Shown here piece after piece: positions 1-13,200 of a stretch of 64,000 nt of DNA. Origin of the DNA: Syngnathus acus (Eukaryota > Chordata > Actinopteri > Syngnathiformes > Syngnathidae); contig NC_051094.1 of assembly GCF_901709675.1 (NCBI RefSeq), positions 13,882,501-13,946,500 on the forward strand. The letters run 5' to 3'. Position 1 is the stretch's first letter. Every line of letters starts with the position of its first letter. The position numbers and the translations under genes are program-made. The notes under the pieces were generated by a model. It did not search any database. It worked only from the letters and a program-made list of their open reading frames with translations, and was not told the DNA's origin.

Positions 1-972
1 GAACAACTGATCGGAAATACACAAGCAGGAGTAAACAAACATGGCAAAACTCAGACACAGCACAGAACCACACCTTCGGAACGAGGACACAACCTGCTTT
101 ATAACCGTCATGAGGGACATGAATGTGTTCCATGGACAGTAGAAAGAAACAAGTGGAAAAGATATTTGCGTCATGACGTTATCATACGTCACAGTTTAGA
201 AGGGGATATCATAATTAACATGTATAGTCGGGAATAACTGCTAATGCATGTAAACCGATTATTCAAAATGTTTCTGAAACAAGAATTTTAACCTTAACTT
301 AAATATTGACTGCAAGTAAGCGGGGTCACTGTAAAAGAGAATTGCACTATATTTTAATTGAGTTGTTTTAATCTATTCAATGCTAAAGTGTGTTTTTCTT
401 GAATGCACGTATATCCACATCCACATAAAGTTGATAGCAATGTATAGATACATTAACATTCGTAATCTGTGCAGCCAGACAAGGTGTAGAAGTCAAGAAC
501 TCAAATTAATCAACAAGTAATTACTTATTAATGGAATTAAACAAATTATTTGCAAACATCTGCTTTGACTTTGGAAGATGACCAAACAGTAACTGAATCA
601 GTTTCTAAAAGAGTATAGCATCAATCCCTCTCATGTGATATTGCTGAACTGTTGATTTTTTTTTTTTTTTTTCATCATTAAACACTATCAAATAAACAAC
701 AATATTTGGGTCATAAACAGTAATAGACAGAGTCTCTCAAGTGGCTATACTCTCACATATGACTTTTGCTACAGTCCTGCCATACAAGCGTCACAAAGAG
801 TGAGGCGATTTGCAAATGCATATGTAGAGGCTTGTGCGTGGCTCCGTAACTCCACATTTAGACAGCAAGGGAACACTAATCCCTGTTTGGCTGCAGTCTT
901 GATCACGTGGTTCACAGCGTTTTTCATTTTTTTGTGTTTTCGGAGAGAAGGATGGATCTTGGGCAAGTAGCA
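1..972. other. Sequence downstream of hk2, no gene seen
   Basis: AT-rich flank with a poly-T run near 656-672. Short open frames here have no recognisable domain. Nothing else is supported. Confidence 0.5.
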
Positions 973-978
973 TTTATT
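973..978 (-). terminator. Candidate poly(A) signal of hk2
   Basis: AATAAA on the minus strand, about 150 nt past the hk2 stop codon at 1130-1132. Position and strand fit, but no transcript evidence is available. Confidence 0.5.
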
Positions 979-1129
979 CAATAGTCTCTTCATTTAACAA
1001 CAAAATTTTGTTTTGTAGGTTCTCATTACGTAACAGAGAGAAGGATAGGGGGATGAGGGATGGCTGGATGGATAAAATAATTCTAAAAGCACTGTATTCA
1101 AACATAACAGCTCTACAAGGTACGGAAAA

Positions 1130-1843
1130 TTAGTTTGGGCTATTACTCCTAATTCTACAGGCGACTGCAGTTATGAGTGCTGCTCCTTTGCCACTTCCAT
1201 CTTCTGACTTATGAAACGTCACCTTGCACTGTGGTGCCAAATCTTGCAATGTCTCTTGCATGACCCCTGCAAAACTGTGAAGAGAAATAAGGCTTACAGT
1301 TGGTTCAGGTTAACGTTTGTTGAAAGGGCAAAAGATACTTACTGAGGGTGCATCTTATAAAGGGTACCATCAACTCCAACTGTAACCGTGAGCTGCTGCA
1401 AATTACGATTCCGTCTTATTTTATCAACCACAGCAGCCAAACCAGCACCGCACAGCTGTGCTGCCCGACGGGAGACAACGCTGCAAACCTCCTTAACGAG
1501 GACACTGTCATCGCATGTTGAGCTGGTAAGGCCAAGGTGCTGCAAGATGCAACGGATTTGACGCATGGCCAGACGGTCACTAGAGATAAGAGAGACAAAA
1601 TACAGGTTACACACTGTGTGAGCTTAGGCATTCTGGAGCAATAAGGTAAGACAATATACACTGACCGCCAACATTATTGCCACTTTCATCTCTAGATGGA
1701 CCTAAAATACACTATAACGTTTACAGGGGAGCTTAATTTCACCTTCTATAAACCTTTGAACGCATTTGTACTTCATGCCCAGCTTGCTGTTCTCTAACAA
1801 GGAGATGAAATGCTGAAATTCACTCCCGTTGCATATGACATAC

Positions 1844-1886
<43 letters not shown>

Positions 1887-4800
1887 CGAAAGAGAGAGAG
1901 AGAGAGAGAGCTGAAGAGAGAGCGAGACAGAAACTAATCATTATTCCAATTCTGAAAATGAAGATGATTGAAACATTTTGTTGATGTGTCTTGTGTTCAA
2001 TGAAACAAAATGATAAAAAAACAAAAAAACAACAACATCAGGGTGCCCTTAGCAATGTGTTTCTCGGTCATTGTATTGTAAGGGTCTGGTAGATGAACTG
2101 TGCACAAAACCTTTTTGTTAGAGCGTACATCTCTCCAGTAAAACTCAACTTTATAGCGCACTTTAAAAACCAGGAGGGATTAGCGAAGTGTGAACAACAC
2201 TTACCTTTCAATTTGTGATAGGAATTTGGTCTCAAAGATGCCCCAGGTCTTGAGTCGCTCAGACAGTTTCCCTCGAAACAGTAAACCCCTTGCAGTAAAC
2301 TCTATTAGCACATGTCTCACTATCTCTCCAAGGTACATGCCACTGATCATCTTTTCATACCTTGAAAGGAGAAAATTGCATTTTTGTGTTGGCTGCAAAA
2401 ACTTGTCGTGGTCTTAATGAGAGGATTAAACAATCATGTAACGCACAGGTGTCAAACTCAAGGCCCGGGGGCCAGATACGGCCTGCCACATCCTTTTATG
2501 TGGCCCGCGAAGACAAATTGTGCATCAAATTTGTGTCATTACTGGAATTGCAAATTGTCTTCACTTTTAAAAATATCTTATTTTTTTAAATATTTGACCA
2601 GTTTTGACTCGTCTGATTTGAAAACAGGTTATTTGTCAGTTTGTTTTGTAGCTTTTACTGTATATAATATGAGGTGCTCATACATTTATTTGGGTTGACA
2701 GTCATAATGGCCCTCCGAAAGAAACTATGACTACAATGCGGCCCGTGAAAAAAATGAGTTTGACACCCCTGATGTAATGAATTTGACTAACGCATCAAAT
2801 TCATCCATCATGCAAACCGCTCACGTCCTAATGAGGGTTGCGGATGCGCTGGAGCCGAGGGGTATCCACGGGGTAAATATCATTCAATCAAAATCATGGA
2901 AAAATGAGTGTATTGCAATTTCTGTATGGTACCTCTGTGTCCCAGGATTGTTTGAGGAAGCATCAACATCACGATCGAAGATTGTGAGGATATCATCCAG
3001 TTCGCCATTTTCACCAAATGCTCCCCATTCCATATTGACACACATGCGTCCGTCATCACCATCAACCATTTCTATATTCTGCATCTCCTCCATGTAGCAG
3101 GTATTGGTACCTGTGCCTAAATTAGAAGCAATACACTCAAACTACAGAAAAACAACACTGAGGGGGTAAATACAAAACAAGCGACCCCCCAATTTTTTTT
3201 TTTTTAATTAACACTTTTTAATCCATCTTCAATAATTATAAGAGATGAAACTTACCAACAATGAGTCCCACCTCACACTTGGGGTCCTCATAACTGCAAG
3301 TCATCATGGTTCCTACTGTATCATTAACAACTGCCACAAAGCTCAAGTCAAATTCCTGCAAGCAGTGACAACAGCATTACTCACTTAAATCTCATACATT
3401 TATTATGTTCTAGTTTGCAGGAATTGGCAGTAATAAAAATCTGAAGAAAACCATAATAGAATGAGGGCAATTCATATTCAATGGCATTGTATAAAAACAC
3501 TTTGGCAACAGAACGGCATAGTATACAACAGGGGCGTCAAACAAATTTTTATCGCGGGCTGCATTGTAGTCATAATTTCTTTCGGAGGGCCATTATGATT
3601 GTCAACCCAAATAAATGTATGAGCACCTCATATTATATACAGTATAAGCTACAAAACAAACCGACAAATAACTCGTTTTTAAATCAGACGAGTAAAAACT
3701 GGTCGAATTTTTAAAAAAAAAGATATTTTTAAAAGTAAAGACAATTTGCAATTCTAGTAATGACACGAATTTGATGCACAATTTGTCTTCGCGGGCCATA
3801 AAATGATGTGGCGGGCCGTATCTGGCCCCCGGGCCTTGCGTTTGACACCTCCGGTATACAAGTATCACTTTATGAGGAGTACAATGTTTACAAAGTCGAG
3901 ATTTAGATAGATTTAGACATACAATACAATACAATTATTAGAGAGAGAGAGAATTTGTTTTTGAAGAGCAGCTTTGCTAACCAATTACTTAATTTGAGAG
4001 CAGCTTTGCTAACCAATTACTTAATTTGAGAGACAATCTTAAAATGTTGACAATTTTTGTTGGTTAATCCCAGGGTCCTAAAGCAAGTTTTTTTTTTTTT
4101 TAAAACAATAACAATTTGACAATACAACAGGGCCATTGAATATAGGGCTGCTCGAACATTTCAGTATTTGCTATAGTATTTGAATGCTGTGTTAAACAAA
4201 AATAGAATACAATGATTTGTAATCAAATACACCACAAAGACGGGATATTTAATGTACAAACAGATGAACTTTACTGCTTTAAGCAAATAATCATTAAGTT
4301 AGAATTTTAAGGCTGCAACACATTACAATCCTGGGACATGCTTATGGTTTCCACTGTGTTACGCACGTTGCATTACCTTTTCTTTTTACATTTAATAAAC
4401 TTTTGAGAATTGAGGACACCAATTGTTGACGTTTCATCGGTGGATTCTTTTTTTTTTTTTAATCTAGGTAGTTTGATGCACATCTTGACCTGTTCAACAG
4501 TCGAGGGTCTCCGTTATTGTATCATATGCTTCTTAATGCACTGCAAATTTTCAATGGGCGACAGTTCTGAATTGCATGCGGGGCACTCTAGTACTCACAC
4601 TTTTTTTTTTTTTTTCCCAAAGTCACATTGTTCTAATCATCATCATCATCATCATTCTAAAGTCCGCTTTCCAGGCGCCGCTGGGTTGGACTGGGTTCTC
4701 GATATGGCCGTCTCTAGCCATACTGAGAATTTTTGGAGCAAAACTTTTTACAGCCGGATGCCCTTCCTGACGCTAACCCAAAGGGAAATTGATTTTCTGT

Positions 4801-7190
4801 CGGGGTTGACTCCCTTAGCCCATTCCTCTCCCGAGGAGCCCACTGGGCAGTGGTACTATTTAACCCATAGTTGGGGGCTGGTTCGTGGGCACCAGGGCGT
4901 GTCCACACACCGGTGGGCCTGCGTGCCGCACGTCTAGGGGCCAAACCTCCTCCGAGTCCCTTGTAGTTTAGCCTGGGTCCGTGTTGTACCCAGTTACCAT
5001 GTGTCGCCGCGTGGAGGCACTACATAGGGCTTGCTGTTAGAGAGGCTATGTACTGGCAGGGAGAGACTTACGCACTCGGCTCTCCCGTTCGCATACTGCT
5101 AGCCAGCGGTGAGGGTTGACAGTGAAGAAGAATTTTCTTACTTAATTTAGTAAGAAAAATAGAGAATCCACCACCACCACCAATACAAGTTGCAATTTGA
5201 AGTGTTTAGTTACCATGGAGACACCAAACCCAGCACTAACTATCGATAAGAGGCGCAAAGCGGCAGGCAGGCTCCGTTGGCACCATGCAACCAAGAAGAA
5301 GGAGAATCTGTAGTTAGGTGAAACTTTTTTTTTCAGTGACATGCACTGGAAACAGTGACATGCACTGGACACTCCACCAACACACTAGACGCATCACAAC
5401 AACCCGACTTGATGTTATGAAGTCAGACACACGTCTAAGACGTGCAGAATATGGTTTGTCGTTATCTGATTGTCAAAACAAGCAGGAGTGTCCAGGAAAA
5501 AGTTATGGTTTGGGTGGCAGCATACGTTTCTCTAAAACCTAATTATTATTTTAATTAATTAATTATCGGCATTAATGATGCGCAAGTCACCCATGCCATT
5601 GGCACCAACACAGCTGCATAACATCACAGATGGTGGCTTTTGGTGATGTTCCAGCTTTACAGGAAGGTGTTGCAATCATAGTGCTATCCAGGTCAATTAC
5701 GCGCTTACAATGCCTTGTGCATCACTGGGTACAAATAATGGAGTATAGAGGACACAAAAAGTTATAAGAAAATAATAATTCTAGGAAGTTTGACATTCAG
5801 TCTCCAATGCCATGAGTATTGTATAACCATTCCATCTTGAAAAAAGGTTAAAAAAAAAAAAAAAATCACTAAAAGACCAAACCCAATAGGACATTCAGAC
5901 TCAACATACGTGCACTTTATTTTTTTATAATGGGAGGTGCCACACTATTAAATCTACATATTATTGAAAGTATTTATTTTTCCAAGTTTTTAAATATTTA
6001 CCTTAAGCATGCAATGGAATTTGAAACATTCAAAAAGAACTGGAGAAGGGAAATGCTTTTCAAAATGTCAAAGCACATCATAGAATAAAAATGTGTGTAC
6101 TAACCCCTTGGCTTCGCACAGCATCCATAAGTAACGTGACAACATCGTGTCCTTCACAACCACTAGCTTTGAAGCCTTTTGTCCATTTCAGAAGAATGCC
6201 CTGAAAATAACAACATTGGAACCTGCTTTAACATTTACATAATTTAGAATGTCAGTTTAATGGTTTATGTGTTATATATAATCTAAATGGAAGCTTTGCT
6301 GACTAGAGAAAATAGTACATACTTTGTGTTGGCAGATATGGAGCTGCATATACGTACGTCAAATTAAATGTTTTAGGGTAAATATTAACAAAAGAAGAGT
6401 GAAAAACCTCACCTCATCCAGTTTGCTTTGGTGACAGGGGAAGGAGAATGTAAATCCCAAAGGTAAGGATGCTCCTCTCATACCCATATTTTCCAAAAAG
6501 TTTGCCATGCAGTTGACAATGTGGCTAAAAAGCTGGCAACCAAAGAGAAATTTCTTCCATCATTTCTTTCGGAAAATCACTTAGTTGAATAAAATATTAA
6601 ATGAACCTTCGTAGTTGCTTTTCATTCTAATCATTTAAAAAAATTACATGCAGACACTTGCGCACAGATTTTGATGATGGGTTAGGGTTTTGGGAAGAGT
6701 TGCCATGTAAGCCACATTAGAGGCTCGCAGGTTGGCTGCATTGTCAGCCAATGCAGTGAAAGAACAGAAATCCACCTAATAAACTATTGGGATACCCAAT
6801 GTCCGATTTACATAACCCATGGGCATATCACTTCACCATTGTGCTTGATGGAGGTCCACAGCACGTTGGAACATTTTTGGTAAGGTTTTATGGCAGCTGA
6901 CAGATATTTTCTGGAGATAGATCAAATGGGTGTTGTTGTTTTTTAACTGCATTTAGACAAGTGGAGGGCACATAGAACATACTGAATCAATATATAATTA
7001 ATATAAAACAATGAGTGTAGCTATGAAACTCATGACATCACTTAACACAAATACCGCGAACACCCATGTAAACAGCTTAGCCCAACTTTATTATAACTTC
7101 GTCAAAAGGTAATATGGTTCAGACCAAGGCCTTCAGTGGTTATTTTAGTGACCTAATCCACATTTTAATAAGGCCTTTACGGCACAAAAC

Positions 7191-7225
<35 letters not shown>

Positions 7226-10200
7226 GCCTACTAATGAAAGCTACATTCACACTGCAGGGCTGAATGTCCTCAAGGCTGACAGGGCTGAATGTGGTCAATG
7301 TCTCCACTCGAGATTGTGAGGGTGTTAGACAAAACGTAAATGGCAGCACATTGAGATCTGACTGGACAATAAATTATTCTATAAACGACTGGGGGTGATG
7401 CGGCCAAGATATATTCTATGAAATGAAATCCAAGGACTGTTGGAAATAAACTATTACCCTTTCATGTAAGTTGAAAATGTAGGTCAGTCTTTGGAAGTCC
7501 TGACCAGAGATGGCCACTTTATCATATTTTCCCCTTCCGGATGTGAACAAGCACACGAAAAGCGGCACGTCGTGCAAGACAGGCTGGGTGTGATTCTATC
7601 AGTCGGTACTTGACTCGGTTGGGGACGGACGAAAATCCACTTGCGTTTTTTACAAATCTCTCATCCTTCTGGCCGCAAAATCAGACAGAGGTTCTGCCCA
7701 TGGGACAGAATGCCCATCACTGGTCCTGACTGCACAACACTAACATACAGCTGTTTCTCAACTGCCTTAGACATGTTGTGCTCTGACCACCCAGTCAAAG
7801 AATTTATTTTGCTTATTAGCCCTGTCTGGCAGCCACGTAGTCGGCTGAGAAACACAGTGATTGTCATGTTAATTAATCAACTGATCTGTTATGAAAAAGT
7901 CGGCTGTTAGGATCCTGAACTCTCTCCCCCCTCTCACCCCTCCACCCTCGACTGCATAACGTCCTGGCCTTTTGGGCCATGATGGCTGCCTTGCACTACT
8001 CCACTTGCACTACTCCACTTGTACTTTTGCGCTATTATACTGACTGTCTGCTGTATGCACAATTGCACCATTTCAACCAAAGGCTCACTCGCCTATACAT
8101 CTTGAAAAATAGTTATATACTAAACTAATGACATGTTTATTTAGTTTAACACTTGACAGGTTGGCAGAATTTTTATACAAACAATAAAACATTTCTAATT
8201 TTCCATATGTCACATTTAAGAATTTGAAAATGTTACTTTAATGTCACTGTACACATAAAGTGGAAGTCAACTGAAAATCTATGCAGCTCCACTAATGTAA
8301 ACACGGTATTCTGAATCATATTGCATTTGTTGAAAATGAAACAAGGAGCAAAATCAACCTCTCACATTGTGCATCTTGCTATGACAGATTGCAAATGTGA
8401 TCTCATTTTCATTTGATAGCAAGGGGCAAAATGGCCATGCTGTTTGATTTTCATGTGCCACTGTAAATAAACCCAAACATGCTTTGAAGAAAATATGGCG
8501 ATTTATGATTGGAATCTAGTGAATACTTTACCTCTTTTCCTGTGCCCTGCATTATCTCCTGTGGAATATTATAGTTCTTATGGCGCATCTCAACATGTGT
8601 CTTGCCACTTCGCACATGCACAAGTAGCACTCTAAAACTAGAGCCGCCAAGGTCCAAAGCCAAGAAATCTCCATGTTCTGAAAGCATAGATTAGTTATAT
8701 GGAATACAAAGTAAAGAGAAGGAACTGTGCAGTATGCGTGCAACCTGACCTACCTGACCCATCTGGAGTTGAGCCGACAAATGTTGGCAGCATTTTAATG
8801 CTAGCTTGATTGTGTGCTTGCTTAGACAAGCCTCGTACCATATCGTCACTTATTAGCCTTTTCACTTCCATCAGCTGCTCATGATCCAATCGCAGGGTGT
8901 CAAGGATGCGCTGACGCTCAGCATTCTGAGCAGCAAGACGTAAAGCCACAGCTGTTACCATGGCTGCACCTTTCCCACTTCCAACCTCAGACCTCAAAAA
9001 GCGCACATCACAGTCAGGCACTAGCCTCCGGACCATCTTGTGAAGCCTCCGAGAAAACCTAAGCATAGGGAATACACTTAGTTAAAATGAGTGAAGTGTA
9101 TTTCTTGAACACTTTGTTCTCAATATTTATTAAAACCGCCTAATGTTTAATTGGATGGATGGATGGATGGATGGATGGATGGATGGATGGATGGATGGAT
9201 GGATGGAATTCTGAGTTGGTCTCAAATGGTGTTTGTCCAACACTGGTGTAAAGACAGCTCATTTATCTGAATCAGTCAATCAGTAGCAGAAGTCAATGCC
9301 AAATAACAGTTTCTATTTTTGGGTTAGGGTTAGTTTCTTATCACTCAAACATTAAAAACAAAGAAACAATGATATTTTGTGTGATTGTTATGAATCTACT
9401 ATGCAATAGCCTATCATGGCTGTATTATTCTTGAGGAACACAATCTGTTAAATACATTTGTTAGCTTCTCGCTAACGCTAGCATTAGCTTACTGGTTAAC
9501 TTGACTGCAGTGCTTGTTTACAAGACGTTTAACATGGTTTTATATAGGTAAATAAACTAAACTTCACTTTGCAAACATTGTGCAAATATTGTGTAATGCT
9601 GTTTTGTGGTCTTTTTCTCAAATGACTGAATTCAATTCTACTTGAAATTAAGTAACTTGTGTCACCAGCTGCCAAAGAACCAGCCATCATTTATCCACTA
9701 CATTTATTTTAAAATTCTATCTTTAACTACTAAATAATAGTTTTATTTTGAAACCCCTTCACTAATAAAAATGGGTTGTTGTGTTTAACAAGAGCCATCC
9801 GACTACTGTATCCTTCTGATTGGTTCAAAACAAACGTAGGTTGAGCTTCAGCAACGAAATGCTCGAATACCATTGGAAGTTAAAAAGAAAATCATTCAAT
9901 AATATAAACTACCTGTTCAATTATTTACAATCGCCTGCAATGAAATTGTTTATATTTTCTTGGCATGGAAAGGGTAACTTACTCTTGATGATTTTTGTAC
10001 ACAGATCCATCCACTCCAATGGTGGTGCGCAACTTCTCAGCTGCTTTGTTGTCCCTGATCTGCCGGAGGACTGCCACGAGAGTGGCAGCACACAAATGCG
10101 CAGCTCGCGTGGAAACAATTTGACACACTCTCTGAGTGGCGACGCAGTCTTCTAAGGTTGGATCGATGCCGAGGTCCCGGAGTACCTTTTGAGCACTCAG

Positions 10201-13200
10201 GAGACCTTCCTCTTTGCTGCAGATAAAACCATAAAGATAATAAATAGCAAATATTATGCAACAAAGTGAAACTATAATCACTTGATTGCGATGCATGCCC
10301 AAAAGCTTTATTTCATAGAAGGAAAAAAACGGCAATATAGGACATAATCTGTCACAATTAAATTATAAAACCATTGAGTTATTACTACAAAACAGAACTG
10401 TAAAGGCTGAATGGGAACAAAATTGAGGGGATGGGTATACTGCTAATAAAAAAGCAATAAAAAGATTAACGCAAACCAAAGAAAAAAAACTTTTAACTAA
10501 CTTGTCACTGTCGATGCAATAGATGTAGTTGGTTAGGAACTTTCCAGTCATAAGGAGCTGGGGTGTAGTCTTGCCTTGGAAAAGAATCTGGTCTTTGGTC
10601 ATTTTCACAAGGATGAGACGTACCAGTTCTCCCATGTACATTCCACCGATCATCTTTTCAAAACTAGGAATCAACAAACAAAATAGCAATGCGATTTGTA
10701 AAAGTTTCCGATAACATCTTTGTGTTCATGTTGAAAAGAGTGCACATAATCAGGCTTTTATTGTGTTCTACTTTCACTAGTTTTCTTGAAAGAATTGTAA
10801 TTGTAAATTATCAACATATTGTAACCGAAACCCCGACAGTGATTACAGAATTGTGTACCACTTTTCTTGAACGGCAGACTCCTTGTTCTGCCCCCATATA
10901 GTGAAATTAAGCACATAGTAAATTACCGTTTTTTTCCGTGTATAATGCGCCCCCATGTATAATACTAAAAATGGCATGTTGATGCTGGAAAAAAGCCTGT
11001 ACCCATGTATAATACGCACCCAATTTTTTTTTTTTTCTTTTTTTTCTTTTTTTTTTAAGTCCCAATGATCGTCACACACACAGGGAGGCAATGGGTCCCA
11101 TTTTTATAGTCTTTGGTATGGTCTTAACTAGGCTGGATGTATTTTTTTTTGTTGGCGTTGATTTCTTCGACTGCCCGTAAAGGCACCACCGCGATCAGAT
11201 GAAAAGAGAGGAAAGTGACGTGCGGACATGTGAAAAAGGCGGCTCTGTATGGGAGAGACGTTGAAGAGGAATAAAAACACCCTTGGAAACCAAAACTTGC
11301 CCCTCGTCGTGACTCGGAGCCGCAACAAATGTTTCGGATTTGTGTAGGGTACATTGTGACAGCAAACGAGCAGGTGATCGAGCAAGCGTCTGATACGAGA
11401 GCATTGCGTTCGTATGGAGCGTGTTTGAAGTGAACAGCAGAGACGAAAGGAACAAGGCAAAGTGTTGTGAAATAAAATATTACCTGTAATACGCATTTTG
11501 TTATTTGCTGATTGTATTAAACTATCACATTCATTGTCAGTCAAGAAGAGAAGAGGACTATTATCCCTTCTTTGACGAAATGACCAGAGCACAGTACAAA
11601 CACACTATTGTCGGTCAGTCCTGTTGTTGGTTTTGTTGTACCATGATTTTCTTAAAAAAATCCATCCACGGAGGTGAAAGACACCGGGCGTGCGTAAAAG
11701 CATTGTCCGAGCCCCATCCACCGTCCCTGGACAGCCACCCGGCCGAGCGCCGGCGCCCGACTTCAATCCACGAAAGTGAAAGAGAGCTCCGTCGAGTGAC
11801 GCGCGACGTCGCGCTGCTAACGTCAGCAGCGCAACGCGATGTCGCAGTCGCGCGTCAGCAGCGCGGCGTCGCGTCAGCAGCGCGGCGGTTGTTTACATAA
11901 AGGACAAAGATCGACTCGTCCAGGGACGGTGGATGGGGCTCGGACAACGCTTTTACGCACGCCCGGTGTCTTTCACCTCCGTGGATGGAAGTCGAGGGCC
12001 GGCGCTCAGCCGGGTGGCTGTCCGAGGACGGTGGATGGGGCTCGGTCATGGCTTTTACGCACGCCCGGTCCTATTGTATGGAGCTCTCTTCCACTTCCGT
12101 GGGTGGAAGTCCACGCCGCCACATGCCTGTAAGTTTGTTTTGTTAAATAAAGAGCCGTTTACCAAACCTACGTCTTTCCTTGAACTTTGTTAACGCTACA
12201 ATATAGTTATATAGTAGATCTGTGGAATAACGACGAGGCTGACGTCAGGGCGCACGCGCGGCGATGTTGACAAAGGACGAGGAATTTGATCGATGGATTT
12301 AATGATTTAGAGTGCACAGATGGTTTGATAACATTATTGCTTATATAATAGTTATTTGATATACAATTTATATATCGTTATATGGGCCTGTGGAATATTT
12401 TTAACTGCAAGAGCCGTCAGCGGCGCGCACGCATTGTTGACAAAGGACGATTGATGGATTTAATGAATTGGAGTGACGCAGATGGCTTTATTAACGCGTT
12501 ATTTATGTAATAGTTTTTTGAATAACTCTGAATTTTACGTCAGGGCCGTTCTCAGCTCTTAGTTTGTGTTTATGTCACGTTAGCATACCTATCGGTTAGC
12601 CTGTTGTTGCTCGTTCATGACTGTTCTTGGTGTTGAATTTTGTCGAATAAATTGCCCCCCAAAAAGCGACTTATATATGTTTTTTTTTCACTTTTTTGGG
12701 CATTTTATGGCTGGTGCGACTTATACTCCGGTGCGACTTATAGTCCGAAAATTACGGTACTGTGTATAACAGGGGTGGGCAAACGTCCGGGCCCACATTG
12801 GGGTTGAATGTCATCTGCAATCTTCATAGAACAGAAAGCACACGCAAATACATGTACAATCCCATTTCCTAAGAGTGTGTGCATTGAAGAATTTTAAATG
12901 TGCAAATTCGCTTTCATTCAGGTGGTCGTTTTGTCTGCACAATGTGGCCTTCACACACTATTTGGCAGTGGGAGGAGGACTTGGAAATGGATGAAAACAG
13001 CACACATGGAATGATTTGTCTGGAGGTCGTATCTCTTTTTAATGTTTCAATTGAAGGCGCAAAGTTAAAAAAAAATTGTTTTGGGCATATCCCATCGTAG
13101 GGAGGACCCGGTGACGACCTAGGATGCGCTGGAGAGACTATATCTCTTGGCCTTGGAACACTTTGGGAACCCCCGGAAGAGCTGCAAGAAGTGGTTGGGG

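Noticed and set aside
3111-3116. Apparent two-residue deletion in the C-lobe phosphate-2 loop
   Set aside because: It arises only if the acceptor GCACAG at 3111 is used. The upstream acceptor TTTAG at 3117 gives an exon of 184 nt, the normal length, and restores GTGTN.
4410-4937. 175-codon open frame, plus strand
   Set aside because: It runs through poly-T, (ATC)n and a dispersed repeat, and lies inside an hk2 intron. No domain is seen.
11128-11592. 154-codon open frame on the minus strand
   Set aside because: It is inside the composite element 10924-12757, overlaps two other frames on the same strand, and has no known domain.
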